Shown: positions 35,746 through 47,260, counted from the first letter of the stretch. The stretch: 64,000 nt of DNA from Sanguinoderma infundibulare (GCA_032821775.1 JAVLRN010000006.1:2294001-2358000), one strand, 5' to 3'. Notes: a model not told the origin generated them from the letters alone. Numbers and translations are program-made.

Positions 35746-38002
35746 CTACTTCAGCCCGGAACGATGGGTCTCGAGCACCGTGGAGATTGTCCAGTTGACA
35801 TCATCCACGGCATGCGCAAGGTCGGCAGGAGGCTCAGCTCCTACTTCAACCGCCGACGCCCAGATCGCGAGAGACATGACGACGACGAAGATTCCGTTAC
35901 ACCCCCCACGACGGATTGAATCCCATTCCAAGTCGTCCTCCGGGACTGTGCGCGGCAGCGGCCAGTTCTCTGCATTCTGGCGAACATTTGGCTGTAGCTT
36001 CCTCCACCAACTAATCCACCGTGAGCCAAAGGACTCAAGAGAATCCGGGCACGGGATCCGGTCGTAGTCGCGACCGTTGTTGATCCACCGTGCAACCTCC
36101 TCAGGCCGATGCTTCGCGCTGATACGCTTCTACGACGAGGGTCAGCGGACGTGAGATACACAACATGCAAGAGCCATCGAGACATACCTTGCCGTCAGGG
36201 TGTCCCATGGCGCATTCGAAAGCCTGCCAGTTCTTGAGCAGCTCCGACCACGTGTTCGTGATGCTGAGATTTTCGAGATGGGAGATGGCAGTCGTTATCC
36301 AAGGAGGTATGGCAGGAGCGCCGTTCAATGCAGTATTGCCGAGCTGGCGGAAGGCACCGTCCAAACCGGCGGCAGCCAGCGTGGCGCGATTCTTCTCGAT
36401 CGTCCTGCGCCGCTCGTCATCATAATTGGGCTCAGGAAGGGACATGGGGGTCGACCCTGGAGTAGAGGGAGGTGATGCAGAGGTTGAGCATAGAGATGTG
36501 GGCTTCAGACGTAACTCGCTACCAATGGGGGACGACTTACGAGTGCTCGTCGCCTCCGAGTGCTCATCCTCTGCAGCCCGCTCAAAACGCTTCCGCTCCT
36601 TCCTCTTCCGCGAATCCTCCACCTCTTCATCATCAGATGAGTGGGCTTCCGTTATGGCATCCTTCGACCCTTTGACCTTGTTGCGCTTCTGGTCCTTCTT
36701 CTTCTTCCTCTCCGTCTTGTCCTTGCCATGGTCCCGTTTGCGCTTCTTGCCGGGCGTCGAAAGCTCAGTGGTCTTGTCATTTTCGCTGGCAGAAAGAGAC
36801 GAGGGGGAAGCTGTTGGAGAAGCAGATGAACGAGGCTGTGGGTCGTTCGATGGACTGGGTTGGGGGGATGAGGCTTCGTTCATGAACGCGTCGTGTAACT
36901 TGCTCGCGGCATCGGCAGCTTGGTACATCGTCAGCGACTGTCACGATAATAACCGCATTATATGACGCTTACCATAACATGCCGTGATGAACTTGTCCCA
37001 AGCTTGGGAGACCGTCTTCCAGTGGGTCGTCGCATCCTCGAAGGTCTTGTTGAGCGTCAGAGTACGGCCGTTGTGAACGCTGTGAACGTGTGAACGCTGA
37101 GTCAACGATGAGCGCGGATTGGACAGCCCTCACATCAAGAACGTCATCTCGCCATCTTGAGGGTTCGGCCCGCCCAAGAACAGCGTCCCGTTCCAATTCG
37201 TGAGTTTCTTGATTGAGTCCAGAAGGTAACGGGCTGTGTCGGGGAGCTGGTTGATCCGGCTTGGACACAAGGTAAGCACATACTGGCAACGCCGGCGGTG
37301 GTTCGGAAGCTTACTGTTGTAACAGCTCCGCTCGTTCATGGGATGTCGCAGCGTCGCAGTCCCCGGATTCAAGCTTCCTCAGGAACTCATCAAGAGATTC
37401 CTCGCCCTTTGCGATCATATCGCGGTACTCTTCGACCTCCTCCTTGACGCTCTCTGTCTCACCCTCTAGCATCTCCTTCGACTTCGCGATCACGAACGAC
37501 CACCAATGCTTCTTCTTCTCGCCAGGCGGCAAGGATGCGGAGTACTCGTCGTACTGTTCGTGCAGCAGGGGCATAATCTTCTCAGTGTACAAGGTAAGAT
37601 ACGCCTGGTATGGTTGGGGCGGCCGAGCCTTCTTCATTGTGAGCGACAAGATTGACTTCTTGCTTTTCGTAGTCTCCTCCCCGCTCCGCCGGTTCCAAAA
37701 CCACCAATAGATTTGCTGGCATGATGAACGTAAGTATCGGATGATCAGTCACACGTTGCCGTACTAACCTTGTGTCGCAAGCCTTTCATATGCTGACGGG
37801 TCTTCTCCTCGTCTCCGTTGAACTTATTGAGCACCTTCTGTGTCGGGTTCTCAAAGCCGTCGGGAAACTTGTCAGACCAGTCCTGATACGTGCCGCTCAA
37901 CCACGGAGTCAATTGGTTTTCTGTGCAAGCCTTTCGGAAGTCGTCGAGCCGGCCAGTTAACCACTCAAACTGGTCTTTGGAGGTCCAACGTTTGCGAGGC
38001 AT
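35746..38002 (-). CDS. KDZ-element accessory protein, 7 exons
   Basis: Exons complement(35746..36129, 36188..36456, 36541..36918, 36973..37079, 37134..37259, 37315..37715, 37769..38002) join in phase to 632 residues with no internal stop. The N-terminus MPRKRWTSKDQFEWLTGRLD is a short helical, possibly DNA-binding module of the kind I recall beside KDZ transposases in Agaricomycetes. It is followed by WWFWNRRS, a lysine-rich nuclear-signal-like stretch (GKKRKRDHGKDKTERKKKKD) and a Trp-rich C-terminal part (RWISWWRKLQPN). No enzyme motif is seen. It may be a transposition accessory factor; that is inference from position. It is intact, unlike its neighbours. Confidence 0.7.
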
Positions 38003-38322
38003 GGAGGGAAGATGTGAAGGGGAGGAGGAAGCGGTCGGGTGGGGCGTGGAAGGTGACCACGTCAGAGGTCGGGCGGAAGGCCTGGAAAAGACTCAAAGGT
38101 ATTGTCTAGGGCTTCGTAGCCAGACATCGTTTTCCACGCTTCTGCACGCCTGATTCGTAAACATAAAGTTGACTGAGCTTCCAGCATGCAATTCAGGGTC
38201 GCCCTGCCACCCGCCGCCCTCCCAGACTCCCCAAAGTCTCTCGTCTGTCACCCAGTGCCGTGCATTTGACAGGAGGAGGTCCGTGCGCCATTAATCCCTT
38301 GATCTCTTTGTGAGCTAACGTT

Positions 38323-39115
38323 ATGCTCCGTTCATCTGTAGCTCTTACACAGTCATCGCCGTTCATCGACCCCACCACGTCGGACGAGGAGCAAGCGGTC
38401 GACTCCCCTCCCTATCTCACGCCACCCTCTTCTCCCGATCCTGTCGAGTCTATCACCGCGGCTCCAACAATTATGGCTCCGCCGCCGCCAGTGTTCCAGT
38501 TCACCGTAAACACGACCACTGTCCACGATGAATCACAGGCAGCCTAACGGTGCTCAGCCCCCGTATCCGCCAACCCCCACTCGCGCTCATCTTGCTGCTA
38601 TCGCGGACATCCCTGTGGCATCGCTTCGGAACTTGGTTCTCTCCGATGCGCCTCGGAGTCCCCGGCGCCACTGCCTGTTCATGATTGCGCTGACAAGCCG
38701 GCTGTTCCAGCTCATGCTCGGCGGCCCCGCCCCCCAGTGACTCCTGAAGGGAAGGCAGAGCTCGTCCACTGATCGCGACGACACTCGAGGAGATGAAACG
38801 GGAGGAGGCTGAGAAGAAGGCTGCCGCCAAAGCGGCCCCGACGTCCTCGTCCACAGACGCTGACAAGGCGCCTGCGGAGGACAAGGTCGACCCTTCGAGT
38901 ATGTATTCCCGCCCCTTCTACACCTTTATGTCAGCGAATCCGATAGCGCGTATAGAAGAATACATCGCTCCGCCCGATCCGAACCACTGCAAGAAGCGGT
39001 TTGTGGTCTCTCTGGTACCAAGGTCGGCGTATTCAAGCATTGGTCGGAAGTGCAGCGCTACACGTCAGAAAAGTCCGGCTCGTTGCAGGAGGGGATGCGA
39101 TCTCGCACGGCGTGG
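38323..39115 (+). pseudogene. decayed gene with a viroplasmin/RNase H1 N-terminal-like motif
   Basis: An ATG at 38323 opens a Pro/Ser-rich frame that stops at 38547. Further frames (38528-38740, 38793-39000) carry Ala/Lys-rich sequence and NHCKKRFVV. After a frame change near 39015, GTKVGVFKHWSEVQRYTSEK follows, ending in a stop at about 39115. The block VGVF..W.EVQ...S.KSG resembles the small RNase H1 N-terminal (viroplasmin-type) domain that binds RNA-DNA hybrids. At least one frameshift makes it non-functional as read; unseen introns could explain part of it. Confidence 0.45.
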
Positions 39116-39220
39116 GATGAAGGTCATTGAAGACTAGTTTGCCGGGCGCCCTGGTATTGTTTTGAGATATTGACAATTTGGTGTAACGTCCGTGGGTCCT
39201 TACATAGTACACGTACACTT

Positions 39221-39500
39221 CCGCCTCGTCGGTTGTCGATCAAAGGCAGAGACTTCTCGGATTACCAATTCGTGCTCAAGGGTCACGAATGCTTGCGACA
39301 GGACGACCGTGTCATGCAGCTGTTCGGCCCGTCAATACCCTAGTGCCTGGACAAGGACTGCTTCAAGAGGCGTCTGCACATTCAACGGTTCCCCGTGATC
39401 CCGCTTACGCCGAACGCCGGTCATACGCTCGCTCGCTCGCTCCCCGTCAACAGCATGATCGGCTATATCCTCGGTCTGGGCGATCGCCACCCGTCCAACC
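39221..39500 (+). pseudogene. captured fragment of a TOR-type PI3-kinase-related kinase
   Basis: The frame reads [12 protein letters not shown], then [20 protein letters not shown], a TAG stop, then FKRRLHIQRFPVIPLTPNAG and finally NSMIGYILGLGDRHPSN. These match the N-lobe and catalytic-loop (GDRHPSN) motifs of TOR kinases. About 100 residues normally between PNAG and the loop are missing, as is everything after HPSN including the DFG motif. It is therefore a dead, internally deleted piece of a host gene carried inside the KDZ element. Confidence 0.8.
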
Positions 39501-40445
39501 CACGGCATACGTCCAAAGGACAGAAACGAGTCCCATGCCAAAAATAGTGCTTAGGCACTGGCAGACCCCCTTATAGGAGCCGAGCTCGAATGGAGAGAGA
39601 GAGATCCGATGTTATAGTAGCGTTCAGGCCGGTTACGGCGTATGTGGCTACTTTCCGGGAGTGTACGGAGTGACGACACCTGTATGGAGCTGGAAGGGGA
39701 CGTGTTGTTTGCTCGTGACGTCTAGACGACTACACGTGATGCGCGAATTTTAAAGGGCCGATTTTTCGCCCCGGATGGATCATGACTACGTCCAGCCTAC
39801 GGCTCAACAACACGGTCAAGGTATTGACACCGGCAACTACATCGAGGCATGCGTCTGTTGTTGCGAGATTTGTTCGCTGATGGGAGTTCTGTTCGGTCGG
39901 CATGCATCTGAGAGAGATTTCCCCAGACTGATTCCGATCCGATTGAGCGGATCAAGGGAGACCCCCGAGACACGTACGAGATCAGCCTCGATCCAGATAC
40001 GCGCTCAAGCGCCTCCGCTTAGTGTCCCGTTTTAGGACTGGCCCGACGTGCCCTCCCATTGACTGTACCGCTCAGCGCCCTTGCTCAGCGTCGCGACCCG
40101 CCTATCAGTTGGTCCAATCACACCCGGAGCACGCCGCAGCGTGCTCCTTCCGTGTTTGCGAGCCGTTAAATATGTAGCTATCTCCTAACAGCACGGACGG
40201 AAAAGGTCGTCTATGAGTGTAGACGGAAAAAAGAAAGAATCATGACGCGGCGACGGGACGTGGATGGCGGTGAGCGGACGGGTGAGAGAATGACGGGAGG
40301 CGGGCTAACAAGAGGGGAAGTGCGGCGCCTTCACCGTTCATGAGCCATGAGCAGCTCGACAATGTCCTCGTGCCCAGGTTTGCTCCCTTCATCCTACCCG
40401 TGAATGAGTTCCACTTCCATTGTTGTGGACATCTGACGGCGGAAC

Positions 40446-40722
40446 GCGATGTGCGCTCTTTTTGCGCCTGGTCCTGTACTATACTTAGGGTTGGTGCCGT
40501 CGTCATACTATAAGGACGATCTCCCGTTTCGAGCTCGCCGTGTGGGCCGAGGACGTCGAGATGCCATGTCCGGTCTTCTTGCGCCTGGTTCTGTTCTAAG
40601 CTTGTGGTCGAAGGCGACTTCAGGCGCAGGATCCCATGCAAGAGCCGAGGGACCACCACGGCGCTTTACACGCAGGTTCCACCCATGCGGTGCATACAAG
40701 AGCACCTCGTGCGCACGCAGTA
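40446..40722. repeat. direct repeat, copy 1
   Basis: Matches 40784-41085 closely over stretches such as GACGATCTCCCGTTTCGAGC and CTTGTGGTCGAAGGCGACTT. Copy 2 has small insertions, for example near 40990 and 41035. The two lie almost in tandem, 61 bp apart. Confidence 0.8.
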
Positions 40723-40783
40723 CGCTGTGGTGTGTTGAGTTCGTCGAAGACAAGCTATACTACACGGACGAGCTCGGCTTCCT

Positions 40784-41085
40784 GCGATGTCCGCTCTTCT
40801 TGCGCCTAGTCCTGTGCTATACTTAGGGTTGTGCCATCGTCCGACATACTATATGGACGATCTCCCGTTTCGAGCTCGCCGTGTAAGCCGAGGACGTCGA
40901 GATACCATGTCCGGTCTTCTTGTGCCTGGTTCTGTTCTTCTAAGCTTGTGGTCGAAGGCGACTTCAGGCGCAGGATCCCGTGCGACGGTAGCAGAGAGCC
41001 GAGGGACCACCACGGCGATTTGCGCGCAGGTTCCGCCGCGCCAGCCCATGCGGTGCATACAAGAGCACCTCGTGCGCACGCGGTC
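40784..41085. repeat. direct repeat, copy 2
   Basis: Second copy of the 40446-40722 unit, same orientation, with several substitutions and short insertions. Confidence 0.8.
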
Positions 41086-41572
41086 CGGTTCCACTGTTCC
41101 GGCAGAATGCTCTGTCTGCTCTGCTTGTTGGTTCCATATCGGCCCTCCCATTCCAAGTTCATGGTCCAGTCATCGTCATGCTATGTACTCACGGACGTGC
41201 TTCGGTTGCGCTTCTCGGTCTGGACACAGCTGCAGCCAGAATGACTATTGTACCCACACTTTCTCCGCATGGTTACATCAAACTTACTTCAATCTTCCTC
41301 GACGGAGGCGGGCTCCGCCTAGCATTACAAAGCTTCATATCTTCCAAATTTGGAAGATAGATATGTCTCAAATGAAAATGGGCACACCAACCAAAAAAGG
41401 GCAATCATGGAAGTTTTTATGTATAAAAGGCCCCTCGCTGCCGTTCGGTCGAATTTGCCCCAGCCGCCATCCCCTTGTTCTCATCCCCTCGAACATCGGT
41501 ACGCATCAGATCGCTCCCCGTCCCCTAGCGGTGCTGACGTTGGCTATGGCCCCTGTTCGACCCTTTCCATAG

Positions 41573-42118
41573 ATGTCAACTAAGTATGCTCCCCCTCCTC
41601 GCTCATCCGAGTCCGACGCTGGCACCGGGGGGCGCTCGCGCGCCACCAGCGCTGGCTCCCAGGCCGCCGGACCTGGCTCCCGCTCTGCCCCCGCCTCCAT
41701 CCAAGGTCGCCCCCCGTCCGTTGCAGCCTCCGACGTCCGTGACTGGGACTCGGATATCCACATGCGTACCGCTAGTAAGCAACTGTCCATATCTGTTGAA
41801 CGTCCTACTGACATCTATTGTGGTTTAGGCGTAGCCTCCGAAGACTTGAACTCGATCGGCACCCGCCTCGAGTCCTTGTCGACCTCCGTTGACTCGCAGA
41901 CCACCGCGATCGCTTCGTTGGAAACCCAGATGAAGTCGCAGATGACGTCGCAGACCGCCGCGATCAACTCGTTGGAAGCTCAGGGAAGGTTGCAGACTGA
42001 CGCAATCAACGCCCTCGGTGTGAACGTCACGTCCGCCATTAGCCGGATGGAGACCTCGTCCTCGACCTTGCGGGACGCCATCCTCCAGCTGATCAACGCG
42101 AGCGGACGGCAGGAGTAG
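41573..42118 (+). CDS. small coiled-coil protein in KDZ element
   Basis: The 181-codon frame starts MSTKYAPPPRSSESD. The C-terminal half is a heptad-like coiled coil built from near-repeats (TAIASLETQ, AAINSLEAQ, DAINALGVN). A likely 54-bp intron (41775-41828: GTAAGC … CTGAC … TTTAG) is a multiple of three and would leave 163 residues. A promoter-like gap separates it from the KDZ transposase 370 bp downstream. Its function is unknown; a partner or multimerisation role for the transposase is only a guess. Confidence 0.5.
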   Translation: MSTKYAPPPRSSESDAGTGGRSRATSAGSQAAGPGSRSAPASIQGRPPSVAASDVRDWDSDIHMRTASKQLSISVERPTDIYCGLGVASEDLNSIGTRLESLSTSVDSQTTAIASLETQMKSQMTSQTAAINSLEAQGRLQTDAINALGVNVTSAISRMETSSSTLRDAILQLINASGRQE

Positions 42119-42486
42119 GGTGGTCGGTGAGTCTCTGTTTTCACGTCTCATTTTCCAAGCCTTACGTTTGTTAACAGGAATGTGATCGTCGCGAGCCTGT
42201 AGTCATCAACGTCATCGTCGACGACGAGCATCATCTTCCGCATCTCGCTTGTATTTGTATCGTGTACGATGTACTGTGGAGTTTATGGGAATGGATCGCA
42301 ATCGTTATCGTCCCCTCATCGTCATGATGTGTGATAAGTGTGCTTAATGAATCAAGCGACGACGGAGTGGGCGGGAGCAGAAAGAGTTGAGGAAGAGATA
42401 ATATTTGGGCGCTCTACTTGAGCGCCTCTGACGTGGCTCTTCGTTTTCCTTAAGCCCCTTCGTTCACTTGCTGCCACCAACTCCTT

Positions 42487-45400
42487 ATGTCTAAGAAGCG
42501 ACCTGGCGAGAACTCACCTCGCACCCCTGCAAAGAGCAAGAAGCCAAAATTCAAGGTCATCCCCAGAGAATGTGACTCGGACGTCGGGCCAGCAAATACG
42601 GTCTCCAGGCACGTCACCCACATTTCTGCCTCCGCGCCGAGCAAGGGAAAGCTCAGGATTAAAACCAAGCAGAGGACGGTTCACCTCAGTCCCGAGGACA
42701 TCCTTTCCGATGCGGCACTTGACCCAACTATCGCTGCCACCGTCGACTCGATTGTCGGAGAATTCCCTCCCGAACTGGCGGAGCATCTGACGGAGGAACT
42801 TCCACAAAGTAAGAAGCGTGAGCGTGTTGCGCAACGGGCCGCTGTACGTTTCGTTTTTATGCATAGTGAATGATCTAACTGTTATGTATCTAGAGCAAGG
42901 TTCGGGAGTGGCTTCCTTTGAGGCAAACTATGGCCGATGAACTGATGCTTTACGAGGGGTGCGAGGAGGATGTGGAGAAGACTGTACTGTGCCGCCAATG
43001 CCTCATCAACGAAGCGTCTGTGCGATGCATCGAATGCGAGGGGAGGTCTCTTGTATGCGCAGCCTGTGCTGTCGCGGGGCATTCGAGGTTGCCCTTGCAT
43101 CGTGTACAGGTGAGTTTCCATTTCCTGTTGTTCGCGCCGTAGTTGAGGTTATTCCGTGTCAGAGATGGAATGGAAAGACCTTTGTGAAAAGTTCCCTTCA
43201 CGAGCACGGTCTGATCGTCCAACTTGGCCACAACGGCGCGGAGTGCCCTTGCCCCTCCGCTAGTTCTCGGCGTCTCGTCGTTGTGGACCTTACAGGCACC
43301 CACGAAGTAGATGTCTTATTCTGCGAGTGCCTCGACCCAGAAACCCGCAGGTTTCAGCACGAATGGGTCCAAGTGTTCCGTCGAGGGTGGTTTCCGGCAA
43401 CGACGAACAGACCTGCGACAGCATTCACCTTCCGCGTGCTCGAGACCTATCACGAGCTCAACTTCCAGTCGAAGGTCAGCCTCAATGACTACTGCCGAAC
43501 CCTTGAGCGTGTCACTGACAACTCTGGGTTGGGACCCGTCTTGGTATGCTCGTTTACCTTCGAACCTCCTTCGTCTCTGATCAAACACCCAGAACCGCTA
43601 TCATCAGTTCTCTCACGTCATGCAGCTGTGGCGCCATCTGACCATGGTCAAACGGGGTGGTCGTATCCACGACCCGGCTGGTGTCGCGGGGACACAACCT
43701 GGGGAGCTCGCTGTCGAATGCCCCGCATGTCCTCATCCGGGAAGGAACCTGCCGGAGGACTGGGACAAGGCCCCGCCTGAGATACGGTAAGTCCATACTA
43801 TGTATCGTATCACTTGTACGCGCGATCTGATGATGTCCAACAAGATGGCTTTATACGCTGTTCCTGATGCTAGACGCCAACTTTCGAGCAAAGTGCAAAG
43901 CTCGAAACTTTGACGACTTTGAGCTGGGATCGGGGTGGAGCTATTTCGTTGAAGAGAGCGCATATCAAGCGCATATTGCTAAGTATGGCGACCAGCAGGA
44001 AGTACGTTGCAGACATTACATTTGCGCGTTCTTTGTTGCTAATGTCGGAAGCAGGAGAACCATTGCTCTGCTGAGCATAGCGCCATCGTGAACGCTAATC
44101 TTCGTCGCGAAGGTTATGTGGCATCCGGCGTTGGTGCGGTTTTATGTGCCCGTCATGCACTCGTCCGTCGGAACGGGGCGGGAGATACCCAGAAGGGGGA
44201 AAAGTAAGCAAATCTGTCCACGTTTGTCGCAAATGTCTGCTGATCAAAGCAGATACGCTAACATGGATTACCTCTTGTTTTCCACCTTGACGGGGGTCGT
44301 CATCCTCATCTTGCTCATCTCTTATGATATCGTCTGTCAGTGGTATAGGAACCTCTTCGCGCGAATGCTTGGATTCCCGCGCGAAATGCACCTCGACCTT
44401 GACAAGGTCACACTACGTTTCGCCATCCCGAAGAAACACTTCCGCGTTCACGGGCCCAAGCACTCACAATTCTCTTTCAACTTCCTTCGATGGGTCGCTC
44501 GTACATACGGGGAGGGCATTGAGTCCCACTGGTCCCACATGAACCCATTGGCCCTCAGCACCCGGGAGATGAGTCCCGGCCTTCAGCACGAGGTCTTCAA
44601 TGACCACTGGGGTGCGTGGAATTGGCAGAAAATCATCGCCTTCGGTAAGTACATTACGTTAGGCTGTTGGCGCGTGTCACTGATATATCGAACAGCGCCG
44701 TTCTTCCTCAAGTCCCTCCATGAAGCCAAGACCATGCATGCTAAACAGTTCAAGACATTCGAGCAATTCAACAAGACGTTCGACGCCGGGGTTGTAGGGC
44801 AGTGGGAACGTCGCGTTCAGGAGTGGGAGGCAGATATGTCGAACCCCGATCCGTATGAGGAACCAATAACGAGTGCGTATCTACATTCGGAAGACACGTC
44901 GGCTACGTTCTCAACGTTTCCATCACAGATATGTCTCAAGCAGCCATACGGCGCCAGATCGCAACCGAGGAAGCGGCGGAGAACGCCGCCTAGACGCTAC
45001 TGGGGCACGAGACAACGCCCGGTGTGTTCCTTCAAGTGGGACTTGAGCTCGAGGAGCAGCAGTAAGTGCTGGAAATCCTACATTGTGTGCGCATGTTATT
45101 GATGTTCTAATATGCAGACGTGCCATGAGCATGGTGAAGACGACTTCCAATTCCGATAAATCGGCCGCCCAGATCCAGGAAAAGCAGACGCTCCTCAGCC
45201 GCCGCATCGCCTCATGGCAGTCCATCCAGGACTGCCACATGCCCATGGTTTCCACGCTCCGCGTCACTGCCTCACACGTACCCGCTCCAGATCCCCCATC
45301 CTCGTCCTCGCCTGCACAAACAAGAGTGAAGGACGTGCAACTCTGGCTGCCTTCTGCCCTACCTGCTTCTCTTCTTGCACTAGACTCAATGGCCTCTCTG

Positions 45401-46222
45401 CGCGACAAAGAGCGGCGACTGCGACTTGCTCAGCTCTCCGACTGCTTGGATGACATCCGCCGGTTACGCCGCGTCCTGACCGGCATCACTGACTTCAAGC
45501 GCTTCAATGTCTTGGGGACCGGCCAGCGCGCCAACACTCGCATCCGCACGCTTTATTCACATTTCGACGCCAAGATCCAGCGGTGCATTCTTCGCTACCG
45601 TGCATCTCACGCCGCGATGAACAACCTTGACCCTTCTGGTGATTGGTCATCCCGCTTCAAGGTACTCAATGACGGCGACATCACAGGACCCGGGCGCGAT
45701 GAAGATGAAAGTGAAGGCCGAGTCGTGGTGAGCTGGATCTGGCTTTCTCCTGGCGGTGCCAAATCTTCCGATCCCATGCGCCCATCCACGCTGGCTGAGT
45801 TTGCAGATAGTATGCGCATTGAGTGGGCTCGGTGTAAAGCTCGGGCGGAGCGGTGGGGAGAGGAGGAGGAGTTGCTGGAAGAGGAGATGCGCCGGGTTAT
45901 TGAATTCTTCGAGGACCGGGCAAAGTGGTGGCGTAGCCAGGGTAATCGCCGTTCGGACATCTCCCCAGCGTTACGTCTTGCGCTTTCGATTTACGCCGAG
46001 AAGCAGGCGTCGGTATTCGAGGGCTTGCGCCTACGCTGTGGCTCGCTTTGGGCACTGTACTTCAAGACTTACGGCTCGCTCCCGGCGTGGGCAACGCCAT
46101 TTGATCATGCTGATGCTGCACCTTCTCGTGTCCATGTCATGAGGGCACGCATTAGCCAGCTTGACGAGGACGTGGGGGGTTCATGTTCGGCATCAGTGTC
46201 GTCTGACAGCGAGGATGTGTAG
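42487..46222 (+). pseudogene. KDZ transposase with CxC2 zinc cluster, one in-frame stop
   Basis: Exons join(42487..42843, 42894..43109, 43163..43543, 43593..43786, 43845..44001, 44055..44203, 44253..44644, 44696..44872, 44929..45061, 45118..46222) give a 1,086-codon frame. A Cys/His B-box-like cluster (CRQCLINEASVRCIEC … CAACAVAGH, about residues 135-165) precedes a CxC2 domain (ECPCPSAS, FCECLD, RRGWFPATTNRPATAFTF). The KDZ catalytic region has NMD490, SYD510IVCQW, IPKKHFRVHG and GE572GIESHW, the expected acids of a DDE core. A TAG at 44991-44993 (codon 696) ends translation after the core; sequence then reads on in frame for 390 codons. The mutation looks recent. Confidence 0.88.
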
Positions 46223-46394
46223 TTTGTTGTTTGTTATCTGTATCCCTGTATATTAGAGTTGTTTTGGCAATAATTCCATAAGCGATGTGAAAGCGTGTCT
46301 CATAAACTCACTCAAGTAATCGACAGATGGATTGATGCCTTATAAGGCTGCATTATGAATGACTTATAATAATAATGCTCATCATTCACAAGTG

Positions 46395-47110
46395 GACAGG
46401 GCTGGTACAAGTACACATTCAAAGGATATACCAATGGGCGGGGCTGGTACAAGCTGGATTTACAAATGGGCGAGGCTGGTACAAGTACGCATTCAGAGGA
46501 TATACTAATGGGCGGGGCTGGTACAAGCGGGATATACTAATGGACGGGGCTGGTACAAGCGGGATATACTAATGGGCAGGGCTGGTACAAGTACGCATTT
46601 AAAGGATATACTAATGGACGGGGCTGGTACAAGCGGGATATACTAATGGGCTGGGCTGGTACAAATACGCATTTAGAGGATTTACAAATGGGCAGGGCTG
46701 GTACAAGCAGGATATACTAATGGGCTGGGCTGGTACAAGTACGCATTTAGAGGATTTACAAATGGGCAGGGCTGGTACAAGTACGCATTTAGAGGATATA
46801 CTAATGGGCGGGGCTGGTACAAGCGGGATATACTAATGGGCTGGGCTGGTACAAGTACGTATTTAGATGATATACAAATGGGCTGGGCTGGTACAAGTAC
46901 ACATTTAGAGGATTTACAAATGGGCAGGGCTGGTACAAGTACACATTCAGAGGATATACTAATGGGCGGGGCTGGTACAAGTACATATTTAGACAATATA
47001 CAAATGGGCCGGGCCGGTACAAGTACGCATATAGAGGATATACTAATGGGCAGGGCTGGTACAAGCACGCATATAAAGGATATACAAGTGGGCAGGGCTG
47101 GTACAAGCAT
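46395..47110. repeat. right 42-bp minisatellite array (about 19 units)
   Basis: Units ATGGGCNGGGCTGGTACAAG … ATATACTA are the reverse complement of the left array and include several 32-bp short units. Frames through it are artefacts of the 42-bp period. Confidence 0.92.
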
Positions 47111-47260
47111 AGGTATATAAGATACACAAGTGAGGAGATGATACACAATGAAGGAAATACAATCAGGCCAGTTGTAAGTGAATTACAGACGGGTCATAAA
47201 ATAGTCCCCCTCCTACCACAGTTATGGGGACTTGTATTACAAGTATGGAAGCTACTGGTG
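47111..47260 (-). repeat. right terminal inverted repeat of KDZ element
   Basis: Reverse complement of the left end, ending …GGAAGCTACTGGTG at 47260, followed by the CATACCA duplication (47261-47267). Confidence 0.9.

Larger units (their letters stand above)
39501..41572. other. non-coding part of KDZ element with an internal duplication
   Basis: No credible gene. The main structure is a roughly 300-bp direct duplication (about 40446-40722 and 40784-41085) listed separately. A short frame at 39775-40035 (MDHDYVQPTAQQHG…) has no recognisable feature. Confidence 0.45.
34582..47260 (+). mobile_element. inner KDZ DNA transposon, 12.7 kb
   Basis: The element begins CACCAGTAGCTTCCATACTT and ends with its reverse complement. 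The inverted repeat is perfect for 96 bp and has only three mismatches in about 160 bp. It then runs into 42-bp tandem arrays in mirror orientation on both sides. The duplication is CATACCA. The cargo comprises a CxC2-type KDZ transposase (plus), a 632-codon accessory gene (minus), a small coiled-coil gene, and two pseudogene fragments. KDZ (Kyakuja/Dileera/Zisupton) elements are a DDE superfamily expanded in mushroom fungi. No TET/JBP oxygenase gene, a known companion, was seen. Confidence 0.92.

Noticed and set aside
35392..46390. TET/JBP oxygenase gene, a known KDZ companion
   Set aside because: No HxD…H oxygenase motif or double-stranded beta-helix-like frame was found in the inner element.
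46375..47148. Array at the right KDZ end considered as a CRISPR or telomeric repeat
   Set aside because: Units are contiguous with no unique spacers, the host is a eukaryote, and the unit is not a telomere motif. It is a mirror copy of the left-end minisatellite.
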